64,000 nt of DNA from Caenorhabditis elegans (Eukaryota; Nematoda; Chromadorea; Rhabditida; Rhabditidae), in the NCBI RefSeq assembly GCF_000002985.6, contig NC_003283.11, positions 1,488,001 to 1,552,000 of the forward strand, in the 5' to 3' direction. Positions 54,517-64,000 of the stretch are shown here, in pieces. The notes under the pieces are model-generated. The model made no database searches. It saw only the letters and a program-made list of their open reading frames with translations, and was not told the origin of the DNA. Each line of letters starts with the position of its first letter. Within the stretch, counting starts at the first letter, position 1. The translations under genes and the position numbers were made by a program.

Positions 54517-57500
54517 TCAAATATTGATTCTCAGAGCTTCACACTGAACTTTCTCGTTTTCAGCTTCCTCATCAGGCACTTTTCCAATATTTTTTCCAAG
54601 ATCTTCAACTTTCAATGAAGTTCGTCCACCTCCTCCGATGAGCTTTTCAATGAGCATTTTTTCGAGTCTAAATTAAAACAATAAATTTACTATGAACTAT
54701 GAACACTAGATACTTTAAAATTGGAACTTCGAAAAGACAGCTCCAGAAAAATGCAAGAACATATGAGAGAAGTGTAGCTGGAATCGCAATGTAGGTAAAC
54801 TGAAAAAAAGTTGATTAACGGTGGAGTAGCGCCAGTGGGGATTTTGTCTGAATGCACTTATAATGATACAAAACAACCAAAAATCATAATAAAACACTCC
54901 AAAACATTTTAGATTTTTCATAATTTCCGGTCAGGGTTTTGCCATATTGCCAAAATTTTGAAAGATACGTGATTTTGAAGAAATTTAAAGGAATATCGCA
55001 TGAGGAAATTTACAGAAATGCCGCATGTTTCGACCCCTACAATGTTTTAATACAAATAATTTGAACAAAATTAAAACATAAAAAATGTCGAAAAAATATT
55101 TTTTTTTTGGTCGACTTCCAAAATTATGAGCTTCAAAAACTGAGTAATTGCCACTTTTTGACAGTAAATAAAAAATTTTCAAAATTTTTTGGAAAAGTGT
55201 GATAATGATATTTGGTCATTTTGGGACCAAAAAAGTTGTTTTTAACAAATTCCCCACTGGCGCTACTCCACCTTTAAGCAAACATTCTGCTTCTTAAATT
55301 GTGCTCACCACTTGCCAAGCCGATGAATAATGGAGAACTCCTCCAACATTCAAGTAGTAATACAAAACCATCCAATGAACAATATAAGCACAATATGATA
55401 GTCTTCCAAACGGTTGCCAGATGGGATGAGACATAAATTTATCGATAGGCCCACCCCATCCCATATGGTTCGCTCCAACAACCCAGCACACAAATACTCC
55501 CCATCCTAGCCGGTGGAAATTGTAGAATGTGGCTCTAGTGAACGTGCTCCAGTGTGCTCCCTTATCGTAATCATAAGTTGCGAAAAGACAAAATCCAGCG
55601 ATTACAAATGCAGTTATCCATCCAGCGATGGCTAATGCCCAGTTCAGCCGGATCTTCCTAGATCCATAGGTGGCGAGAAGGTATCCTGTGAGAAGTCCCA
55701 CAAGATATGGCGGGCATCGAATCCAAGGTTTTGAGTATGCAATGTTAAAGAACTTTGTTTGATCTCCATTCCCAATGATATCTGCTGGAACATTATACAC
55801 TCCAAATAGAATGTACGTGGTGATGATGCTTCCAACGCATCCAGCAACAATTATAGCAGTACCTGCAGCAAATGAAAAGTACAAGGCAACCAAAACTATT
55901 GGAGCAACTAGATAGAGTTGAGTATCAACTGCCAAGTACCAGGTGATTCCGTAACAAGTGCTGTTTTGACTGTTTCCGTCGTCGAAATTGTTGATGTAAA
56001 GAAGGTTCTGCCACCATAAAGTTTTGCAAGCCGCAGCTTGAGGAGCCATTTGGTCTGAAAATTGATTTAGTTTTTGTAAAAATTCTATGTTTATGTAGAA
56101 ATTAATTGGTTTGGAGCTTCTTTAGTATGACATCATTGGGCGGCACACAACTTTTTTTCCGGCAAATGAGGTGGGTCAAATTGACAAATTGCCGGAATTG
56201 ACAACTTCCTGCAAATCGGCAAACCGGCAAATTGCCGATACGACGAATTAGCAGGAAAAACGGCAATTGTCTAAAATGTTTGGCAATAAGTAACTAAGTA
56301 AGTAAGTAACACATTTTTTTGGGAAAAAAGTTTCAAAACCGCACAGTTTTGTGTGCTTCCGTCATATAGAAAAATCACCCTACATAATTCTGGCAAACTG
56401 ATGTTTGGCAACCCGGCAATATGCCGACTTGCCGAATTTGTCGGCAAAAAATTTGCCAAACGGCAATTGCCACCCCTCCCTGATCTGATTTAAAATATTA
56501 TCAAATTCTGAGCTTGGTACTTACTCAGTTCAGATGCTGAAAATGCTCCTTGAATATACGGTGTATAAACAGTGAAAAATCCAATAAAAAGCATTACGGG
56601 AGGGGTTAACCGTAAATATCGATGTACGTAGAATAGAATCCACGTCATTGGGCTTGTGATCGTTTTCTTCGTTAACTTTGTCTTGAAAAATAGGTAAGCC
56701 ACCACAATTCCTGACAGAACAAAGAAGGTGTCCACGGAGACAAAAGCATTCAAAAGTAGGTGATTCCAAAAATAAGTTGGAAAGTCCAAGACAGGTTCCA
56801 AAGTATCTGCGAGAATCAGGTAGAGAAATGAGTGACCTGTAACAACCCAGCACATTGAGAGAAGTCGGATGCAGTCAAGTGATTTGATAAATCCTGATTT
56901 TTGCTCTTTGACGGAGAGAAGAAGTTCCGCGTTTGTCCAAAGTGAGAAGGTGAGCAGAATTTTGAAAAATGTATTATTTTCCTTTTGACTCGATAAGCCA
57001 TAGACAGTTTCTCTTACATAATCTACTATTGATGCAATAGCCGCAATGACAACCATAACGATCAAGAATATTCTGAAAATCAAACAGTGGAGCCAAAATT
57101 AAAAACAAAAAGCAACTCACGAAAATCCCCAGAATGGAGTGTCTTTCTTCACCTCATTTTTTGTGCAATAGGCACTGCACGCTGTAAAAGGATACGGAGA
57201 CAATTCATTGAAAATGTCAATCATATCCTGATGATTGCAGGAATCGGGGAGACAAACAGCAATTCGTAATGGTAACTGGGAATACAAGGATTTTGAGTTT
57301 GAGGGAGCGCAAGAAGACACATTTTTTCCAGGTGTGAGAAGCAGGTAGCAGTAGTTGACATCGTACTTTTTCCCACTGACACGCTGACATTCTTGGTAAG
57401 ATCCATCGTAAAGAGTTTTAAGTTCCAGAAGGCCTGCTCCAGGAAACTGTCCAAAAGCATCCAGTTCTTAAAATTTTCGAGTTTAATTTTTCAATTTCAC

Positions 57501-57761
57501 TGATAAAAACTTACGTTGAACAGCATACAAATTATCCCTCAACACCTTCAACTCTTTCGCATTACACTTTTTCATTATAATACACTCTGCATAAAGTGTT
57601 CCGAAGATCTCCAACGAGTTTATCCAGGTGTTCGTATCATTGAGACACTGAGCTGATAAATTATCTAATGGTTTTGGCTTGATAACATCTTTCCACGTGG
57701 CAGAAGTTGTTGGAATAATATTCAACAGCAATATTATTAAAAATATTAATTGGGAAATCAT
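54517..57761 (-). CDS. NRF-6/OAC-type acyltransferase-3 membrane protein, 707 aa
   Basis: Exons 57761-57515, 57466-57121, 57072-56525, 56054-55309, 54799-54714 and 54667-54517 give 707 aa. Signal peptide MISQLIFLIILLLNIIPTTS; NRF domain with CLNDTNTWINSLEIF, LDAFGQFPGAGLLELK, LYDGSYQEC and LPDSCNHQDM; then the acyltransferase-3 membrane domain with CIRLLSMCWVVTGHSF (H278), WYLAVDTQLY, CPPYLVGLLTGY and RLGWGVFVCWVVGANHMGWG. Exons 3 and 5 have exactly the same lengths (548 and 86 nt) as in the tandem paralogue at 50434, and all intron phases agree. Introns have been enlarged independently, by a TTGCCG element in intron 3 and a palindromic element in intron 4. The C-terminal cytosolic tail is acidic. 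The start is at 57761 because the upstream in-frame codons have no ATG. Confidence 0.92.
54814..55278. mobile_element. Palindromic element, GGTGGAGTAGCGCC ends, best copy
   Basis: The left end TTAACGGTGGAGTAGCGCCA GTGGGGATTTTG is mirrored by TTCCCCACTGGCGCTACTCCACCTTTAA at the right. The whole length folds back on itself. It lies inside intron 4 of the acyltransferase gene and is absent from the tandem paralogue. Confidence 0.85.
56142..56482. repeat. TTGCCG-type inverted repeat element in an acyltransferase intron
   Basis: GGCGGCACACAA...TTCCGGCAAAT at the left and TTTGCCAAACGGCAATTGCC ACCCCTCCCTG at the right, with the CTTCCGTCATATAGAAAAAT core. The core matches the 30660-30740 and 40430-40460 copies in complement. 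Confidence 0.8.
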
Positions 57762-57817
57762 TTTTTTTATTAGTATCAATAAAACAAAATTGATGCCTAT
57801 TTCCTGTACAACAACCT

Positions 57818-57824
57818 TTTTATA
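57818..57824 (-). promoter_or_regulatory. TATA box of the 57761 acyltransferase gene
   Basis: TATAAAA on the minus strand, 63 nt before the ATG. Confidence 0.55.
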
Positions 57825-57847
57825 GTATTTTTATGATAAATTTCGAA

Positions 57848-57886
57848 TGACGAGTAAGGCGATAATAATTGCACTCGATTTGATAA
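57848..57886. promoter_or_regulatory. Conserved upstream motif pair (TGACGAGTAAGGCGA + TGATAAGA)
   Basis: Second copy of the pair described at 53859. TGACGAGTAAGGCGA at 57848-57862, TGATAA at 57881-57886. Confidence 0.65.
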
Positions 57887-58094
57887 GACTAGCAGCTAGA
57901 CTAATTCAAAAATTCAGACCACAATATTCGCTGCTTTATCACTGTTTTGCTGAACTTGATAATCATAAAAATGTTATAATCTCCGAAAAGCGTTACAATT
58001 ATACAGTCTGTTGGAAAATTGCACAATATTGTGATAGCTCATTTGATGTATATATTCTACAGTTATCACTACGCTTTTGTCACACTTAAAAAAG

Positions 58095-58322
58095 GCATGG
58101 TGTGCGGAAAATTTGGCGAATTTGCTTTTTGTTGAGCTATGCGAATTTCAAAAAAGTAGAGGTCGGCAAAATTTATCAATATAATACAATTTCATTTTTC
58201 GGAGTTTATTAGGCACGGCAAATTTGCAGAATTTGCCGGATTTGCAGTGCTCAGCAAATACTGGAAAATAGATTTGCCGAATTGCCGAGCTCTGCAAATT
58301 TTGAGATTTGCCGCACATTCCT
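58095..58322. repeat. TTGCCG-type inverted repeat element
   Basis: GGTGTGCGGAAAATTTGGCGAA at the left and GAGATTTGCCGCACATTCC at the right. Short member of the family. Confidence 0.75.
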
Positions 58323-58514
58323 ACCATCAATCTGAATACTTGTTAAGCATTTGAACGTGGTTTAGAAGTGAAGTTTTATGTCTGGTAGTACTTAATACTA
58401 TTAAACAATTTTTTTTAGATAACGGGAAAATATAAATATTCAGAGTTTCCATAAAATTTCTTTACTTGAATCGTTCAGGAACTTGAATGGTTATTCTCTA
58501 CCCGAATTTCATTT

Positions 58515-58805
58515 TCAATTGTTTTTCAGATTTTGTCCACTCACTGAGTAATGTTTGCAATAGGTGTCATAGTCGCCTCTATTGTCAAAACATCCTAACA
58601 ATAAATAAACTTTGGAACGAGATTACCGACTTTTTGTGGCTCACTCACCTGCCCATTGTTTGACTTCCCTATCACGACGAAAAGTGTGTTGAAGATACGA
58701 TTTGTCAACTGTGACCATCGGAAACAAATTGTAACTAACTCCAAAAAAAGTGTGCAACCTTAATTTCGACTGCATACCCGGAATAAAGCTACATATCTGA
58801 GCATT
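58515..58805 (-). CDS. 3' exons of an unidentified Cys-containing protein (partial)
   Basis: Two exons, 58805-58649 and 58594-58515, join in frame (GCA G|GTGAGTG...TTGTTAG|GA) and encode 78 residues ending in a stop. The text reads NAQICSFIPGMQSKLRLHTF, then FGVSYNLFPMVTVDKSYLQ, then TFRRDREVKQWAGCFDNRGD YDTYCKHYS. The regular spacing of Cys, Trp and aromatic residues, and codons unlike the AT-rich surroundings, argue that this is a true C-terminus. Upstream, the fragment ELNLYPIQFNE|GTGAAC near 58900 may be another exon (phase 0) but lacks a clear acceptor. So the gene is either partial or has exons I could not find. No family is recognised. Confidence 0.5.
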
Positions 58806-60265
58806 CTACATTTTTTAAAAAAATCAAATTACAGATTTTTTAGAACTCCAGAGGATCTTTTTTCCTTTGAAAACCAAAAAAACCAATTCGTTCACCTCGT
58901 TGAATTGTATTGGGTATAAATTCAGTTCATATTACAATGTGTGTATAATAACGTGTTTTATTTTCTTTCAGACTATACAATAACGACTTCAAGTTAGTTT
59001 GACACCTTCAAGAAAAATCATTTGGATTATAATTGCGTTTTCCAATTTCCAATCTGCCCACTCGATACAAACTTTGACCTTTTTAATGAAAATGTTTGAA
59101 CAGCTTTTGACTGAAGGGCGAATTATCCAAACATCGCTGAATGAATTTACAAAAAAATTGTAAAATTGATAAAATGTTTACTAGTTTTATTAAAACTAAT
59201 TCAAGTGATTTTAAAGCTAATTTTAATAAAATATGAAGAAAAAAAATTGAGAAATTAATTTTTAGGAATTTTCAATTCTTAAATTCTATTTAATTTTTCA
59301 TTTTACAGCTTAAAGACTTAATAAATTAGGTTCCGATTTTTAAAAAAATCAGAATAATCTGAATAATTTATAGAACCATTAAAAGAACTAAAAAACCTGT
59401 AACACTTTTTCGTATTTTATACAGTTTCACAGTTTTTTATCAGAATTTTCCTTTTAGAGTTTTTTCTGCATCTTTTTTAAATATTGACTATGATAAACAC
59501 TTTTTGCACCCAGTTCTTCAAACAAAAATGGAATACAGTTTCAATATACCAAATATAACTATAAAAAATTATCAAAGGTTTCTTAATTTTTTATGTTTTT
59601 TTTTTTTAATTTGAAAAAAAAAATATTTTAAACAACTTTTTTGTGGAAAAAAATTTGTTTAATATTGCCGGAAAAAGGCAAAATTGCCAAAAATTACGTC
59701 ACTCATTTGCGCGGAATTTCAAAAATAATTCAGTCATGTTTTCATTTCAAATTTTGAAAAATCATAAAGCTTTAAAAAAATTTTATAAATATGATTACAG
59801 TTATATTCGGTAAATTGGGACTGTATTTTATGCAAGACATGTAAAATGTGTATATATAAATTTTACATCAATTCATTATTATCTTCACAAGATTGTGAAT
59901 TCCAATTTTAGAATGCTGACGACAAACCATTAACCATTATAAATCATAGACTCGACAATTAGTTCGAATTATGTCTTACACACTGTCTATTTGTCGAACA
60001 TGTTTCATTGAACCAACGCTTTTACGCAGAGAGACGAACAGATAAAATAATAGGTGCTTTTCCTTTTTGCGTTTCTAATAACATCACTTTCACCTCATGT
60101 TTACTTTCTTTCCTTCCCTTTCCGCAACAACTTCGCTGCGCGGAAGCTTTCGTGCTCACAAGGAGTTCAACACCAAACCGTTATCCAAACTTTCAAAAGT
60201 ACCTCCTTCTTTAGAAGTCTACCACAATCTCAGTTTCGGTTTCTTAAACCTGTCGCCGCATCACG
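58806..60265. other. Intergenic / 5' region of the transporter gene
   Basis: Mostly A/T runs. 59010-59100 (minus) and 58900 hold short exon-like frames that could belong to the gene at 58515. 59990-60265 is probably 5' UTR and promoter of the transporter. Confidence 0.45.
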
Positions 60266-62464
60266 ATGAAGCAGAAAGTTGCGGACAGTGAGAAATCAGT
60301 GGATCCCGTTTTTCGAATAACTTCTGGACCGACCAGCTTGGAAAAAGATGAATCGGATAGTTCTCTGGATGCTAAAGAAGGTAAGAAATTTTTTGCAATA
60401 AAAATTGTTTTCTCAATTTTCCAAAATCTGTTGTTATTTATTAATTCGAAGTGAACCTTTTGTTTAAATTTTTAAATTGTTCAAATCTGATCTCAAAAAT
60501 GTTAAAAAGTAGCAAGATAAAATTTTAAAAAATTCAGCATCAAAACTAGATAATTTTGAACATTTACTATTAATACAAGAATTAAATAGTGTCTTAAAAA
60601 TGCTTTAAAACATGCTCCATGCTCACTTTCTGGTTACAGAATGCTTCTCGTTGGCCGACGAAGATGCCGAGGAAACTAACTGGCGACTGATCTACATCAC
60701 TGCGGTTGTTTCTTTCCTGGGCGCAATTGAAGGAACTGCTGTTCATATGAGCGAATGGCCATACATGAGAGAAATCGACCCTGATGCCACTGTGAAATTT
60801 TTTGGAATTGCCAGTTCAGCTTCAAAAGCGGCTCATGCTCTTTTTGTTTTGATTTTTGCAGTTTGGAGTTTCAAGTATAAAACTGTAAAGTAAGTATGAA
60901 AATTTACTACGTTGACTTTCAAATCACCAACTTTCAGATGGCCCCTTATTGCGGGACGAATCATTGCAATGGTTGCATGCTTTATTTATCTATGCATCGA
61001 ATATTTACCAACTGGAAGACGATACCTAATGATGTTCTGCTACATTCTTTTTGATATCTCAGGCAGTTCTCCTTCCATTCTCCGAGCCTATATCGCAGCT
61101 GTCTCTATGCCAAAGGACAGATCAAAGGCGTTTGCAGCAATGTCTCTTTCTATGACCCTGTCCATTATCTGTGGTCCATGTAAGTATTTTGAGTGCTCGA
61201 TTGTTCGATAAATTGCAAAAATTCAGTAATTCAAATGGCCTTCACAACAATCCCATACCCTGGATTCACTATCATCCCTCATGTGAAATTCCACGTTTAT
61301 TCCGCACCAATTTGGATTGCAAACTCTACCAATTTCATCTCAATTGCAATAATTGTTTTTGGAATGAAGGAACTCCCAAGAAAACCAAAAACCAAGAAGC
61401 GTAAGTAGAGGTTTTGCAAAACAAAAAACTAATTTTGTAAAACGACCTATGTTCAGCAAAGAAGCCATCGATTTTTGAGCTGGAAGGATTGAAGATGAGA
61501 ATCCAGAAGATCAAAAAAGCAAATATTGATTGGATTTTAGTTTTCGTTGTGTGGATTGCCAAATGCGGAAAGACTATGACCGCAAGATCCATCGGAACGT
61601 GAGTCTCAGCATTATCCTGAGACCCCCCCCCCCCCCCCCCCAGTTGCATCTATTTCCAGACTTCTACCGATTCTCATGATGGTCCAATACGGATGGACTG
61701 GAATCGAGACCGTCAGAATCACCTCCTTCCTGATGGGCGGTTCAGGACTTCTGTCAATGTTTGTAATTGGAAGCTTCATGTTTTGCAAGCTCGGAACCAT
61801 GTGCGTATATTAGTTTAATATTTGAACAAATAATTTCATTTTCAGAGTTCAACCACGCTTCATTTACCTGTTCTCTATCTCGCTGTTCACGATGCTCTAC
61901 ATTGTGACCTACCCGTATAAATCTATTGGAGTGGAAGTTGCAATGTACAACGCCACAGATAATACCGGTTGTGATCCGGACAAGTACTCGTGGTGTGAGG
62001 GAGGAATTGCTCCACAACCAATCTTGTTCCTATGTTGTATGGTATTTGTATTCGGAATGACCATGCCATCATCAGCTATTTCTCTGGATACAATTTACTC
62101 AAAGATTTTGGGAAATATAGACCAGGTTAGTATTAAACATCATAGTTGCGATAATTTGCATAATCAAAGTATTCCTACCTAGAAAAAAAATAATTAATTT
62201 TAATTATAATAGACAGAACATCATATTTTTCAGAGCGTCATGCAAGGAGCTGCTGTTATCTTGGACGACATCATGATGGTCATCACACCGACCTACGCAT
62301 CGTAAGTTGATAGTCTTCATTTTCATCCCAGACTGCGATGTTTTTAAAGATACATCTACACGCTTCTTGGTCTGCAACCTCTTTGGATAATGAATGGATG
62401 CATAATGTCTTGTGTGGTTGGCTTGTGGATCGTTATGCTTCAGAAGTTCAAGGATTACTCGTAG
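60266..62464 (+). CDS. MFS transporter, MFSD8/CLN7-like, 508 aa
   Basis: Nine exons, 60266-60380, 60640-60889, 60938-61179, 61227-61400, 61457-61598, 61660-61800, 61846-62125, 62234-62301 and 62350-62464, stay in frame and give 508 aa, close to the length of MFSD8. A charged N-terminal tail of ~50 residues contains an acidic stretch (EKDESDSSLDAKEE) and precedes about 12 membrane helices. Landmarks are WRLIYITAVVSFLGAIEGT in TM1, the MFS-like loop between TM2 and TM3, RAYIAAVSMPKDRSKAFA (the R-x-Y-x-x-x-x-T/S-x-x-x-x-R type motif of this group) and an acidic luminal loop with two Cys (NTGCDPDKYSWCEGG). MFSD8/CLN7 proteins sit in lysosomal membranes; the substrate of this one is unknown. Intron 5 contains a run of about 18 C. 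Confidence 0.85.
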
Positions 62465-63043
62465 AAACTTGGATAAATCAACGAACAACGGGTTATCAAC
62501 ACTCGCATATCTTTGTATGAACTGTATTTATTATCAAAAACATTGGGGATTTTAACACCAATATACTGATATTTTGGAGAGTGATTTATTTTTAAAATTT
62601 AAAATGATATGTACAACAATGTCTGAAATTCCAAAAAATTGTAATCAGCGTGATGTCTTACAGAAAAAAAAAATTAAATTTAAAGGCAATAAAATACAAA
62701 GACAAAAACAGCTATCTATGTATGTTTTATGAGATATTCAATAAGATTATCGATGCTTTGCGGGAAAAAATTGGCATTTTTTGGACACATTCCGGAATAG
62801 AGCTGGCATATTGAATTTTCCGATGGGTAAGTTTTCACGGCGGCCGACAATTTCCGAGTTTGGCCACTCACTATACTTAATCATACAAATTTAAAGTGAG
62901 TTGCTAAACTCGAAAATTGTCGGCCGCCGTGAAAGCCTACCCATCGGAAATCCGTTAGCAATCTAGAAGTCTCAAGTTCAAATCTAGCTTTACACTGTAA
63001 ATTATGGTGTTACATTTATTCAAAAAGTTGTCAAAAATAATTG
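62465..63043. other. Intergenic with a long hairpin at 62818-62949
   Basis: The left arm 62818-62871 contains CCGATGGGTAAG and CACGGCGGCCGACAATTTCC. The right arm 62896-62949 contains CGAAAATTGTCGGCCGCCGT and CTACCCATCGG. About 54 bp each with few mismatches, loop 24 nt. No gene. Confidence 0.8.
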
Positions 63044-63414
63044 TCAATTATCACTTGGCGGTGTATTCTTGAGAGCGGTTGGAACCACCATTGTAACAGA
63101 AGGTCCGTAGGCTGTACAGTACATTCGAAAAAATCGTTTTCGATAATCTTTTGATCGCCATATTATTGTATAGAATGTATGAGTGAATGATATCATCGAG
63201 AAAATTGACTGAAAATTAAAATAATCTGATCAAGCTTGAAGCTGTCAGAAAAAACTCACGATGTTTCCAATGACTCCATTTAATTCGTCACCGGCATAAC
63301 CATAAAGTATAAATGCGTTGATGACAAAAACGCTTAAATAGTTGGAAATAATAAATATTATAGCTGAGAACTTTAAATGTCGCATTGTTTTTGAGCTTTC
63401 ATTGCTAGTTTTTC
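63044..63414 (-). CDS. 3' end of a 7TM chemoreceptor (class uncertain), partial
   Basis: Two exons, 63414-63260 and 63208-63044, join in phase 0. They encode a Ser/Thr-rich loop (GKTSNESSKTMRH), one membrane helix (FSAIIFIISNYLSVFVINAF), a short loop, a second helix (ISIFSMISFTHTFYTIIW) and a basic tail starting RSKDYRKRFFRMY that ends in TPPSDN. This is the layout of TM6-TM7 and tail of nematode chemoreceptors; I cannot decide the class. The upstream exons lie beyond the window, behind or inside the TTGCCG element that follows. Confidence 0.65.
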
Positions 63415-63469
63415 CTGAAATTTGGGCTTTAGTTTTTGCTCTGATGAGAGGTTATTTCTGGGGGGGGGG

Positions 63470-64000
63470 GGGGGGTCGCGGCAATTGCCGTTCGGCAAAT
63501 ATGTTTTGTCGACAAATTCGGCAAATCAAAAAATTGCCGGTTTGCCGATTAGCCGGAAATGCTCATTTCAGACAATTTGCCGATTTGCCAGAATTATTGA
63601 TTTTCGGCAAATGGATAATTTACCGTTTGCCGAAAATCAATTTGCCGGAAATTTTTTGAGAGACTTTTTTATAAGGCGGAAACACTGTGCCTTTTTGACA
63701 ACTTTTTCGCGTTTTTTCTCACTTTTCAAGATCAAGGATACGTACAGTTTTGCCAATTAAAATGGAAATTCTGAAGTTTCCCAAAAGAGAATTGGGCAAA
63801 ACCACAATTTGCTGAAAATTTTCGGTAATTGCCGTTTTTCCAGCAAATCGACAATTTGTCGCCTTGCCGATTTGCCGGAATTATTCAATTCTAACAACTT
63901 GCTGATTTGTCGTAAATTTCAGTTCCGGCAATTTGCCGGAAGTACTCAATTTCGGCCACTTACTGATTTGCCGGAAATTACAGTTTCGGCGATTTGTCAA
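63470..64000. repeat. TTGCCG-type inverted repeat element, runs off the window
   Basis: Follows a run of 14 G. GCGGCAATTGCCGTTCGGCA at the left, a core with TATAAGGCGGAAACACTGTG, then dense TTGCCGATTTGCCGGAA units to the window end. Probably in an intron of the partial receptor. Confidence 0.8.

Noticed and set aside
57847-58089. 80-codon open frame on the plus strand
   Set aside because: Covers the conserved promoter motifs of the acyltransferase gene and has no homologous frame at the sister promoter.
61623-61641. Run of about 18 C as a possible structural (i-motif) signal
   Set aside because: A homopolymer in an intron just before an acceptor; no further G- or C-tract partners, so most likely slippage.
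1-64000. CRISPR arrays, bacterial operons, rRNA or tRNA genes
   Set aside because: Direct repeats here have no spacer pattern of CRISPR type, genes are spliced and eukaryotic, and I found no cloverleaf with A and B boxes that I could defend.

Overview
The window looks like nuclear DNA from a Caenorhabditis nematode, most probably C. elegans, on a chromosome arm. It is AT-rich with short introns of about 45-60 nt that start GTAAGT/GTGAGT and end TTTTCAG. It holds arrays of the nematode telomere hexamer TTAGGC at internal positions, many palindromic mini-elements, and clusters of nematode-expanded families: serpentine chemoreceptors, F-box/FTH proteins, a supplementary nuclear receptor, a GT92 glycosyltransferase and NRF-type acyltransferases. 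All gene models below were built by hand from open frames, splice signals and paralogue comparison. Exon lists are in the evidence fields.

Left part (1-11.4 kb): the first 6.4 kb is repeat-rich and has no supported gene. It is followed by a two-exon secreted protein of 103 aa (6795-7153) and an eight-exon acidic protein of unknown function (7736-9942).

Receptor/F-box block (11.4-20.1 kb): two complete srv-class receptors (11440-12666 and 18295-20096) are copies of one duplicated unit whose similarity extends into 5' and 3' flanks. Between them lie two head-to-tail F-box/FTH genes on the minus strand (13420-14571 and 14653-16299), each with a frame break relative to the other, and a nematode-specific protein of 188 aa (16698-17310).

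Nuclear receptor region (20-30 kb): a complete six-exon nuclear hormone receptor (22024-23630, minus) lies next to what may be a decayed DNA-binding domain on the plus strand. A repeat-rich stretch of about 7 kb follows.

Str-type receptor cluster (30.8-40.1 kb, plus a member at 44.1-45.3 kb): three intact receptors (32463-33945 minus, 34785-36224 plus, 38497-40085 minus) and three broken ones (30.8-31.8, 36.5-37.7 and 44.1-45.3 kb).

Right part (41-64 kb): a GT92 glycosyltransferase (41191-42780) with a 40-bp tandem array of perfect heat-shock-element motifs just upstream; a small nucleoredoxin-like thioredoxin (45892-46415); a coiled-coil protein with all introns in phase 1 (47224-49058); two tandem NRF/acyltransferase-3 genes (50434-53779 and 54517-57761) sharing an upstream motif pair that includes a GATA site; the 3' exons of an unidentified cysteine-containing protein (58515-58805); a nine-exon MFSD8/CLN7-like transporter (60266-62464, plus); and the 3' end of another 7TM receptor that runs off into a repeat at the window edge.

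I found no CRISPR array, rRNA or convincing tRNA. The observations I rate highest are the HSE minisatellite at the GT92 promoter, the paired motif upstream of both acyltransferases, the reciprocal frame breaks in the F-box pair, and a dispersed repeat family that carries TTAGGC arrays as part of its own unit.
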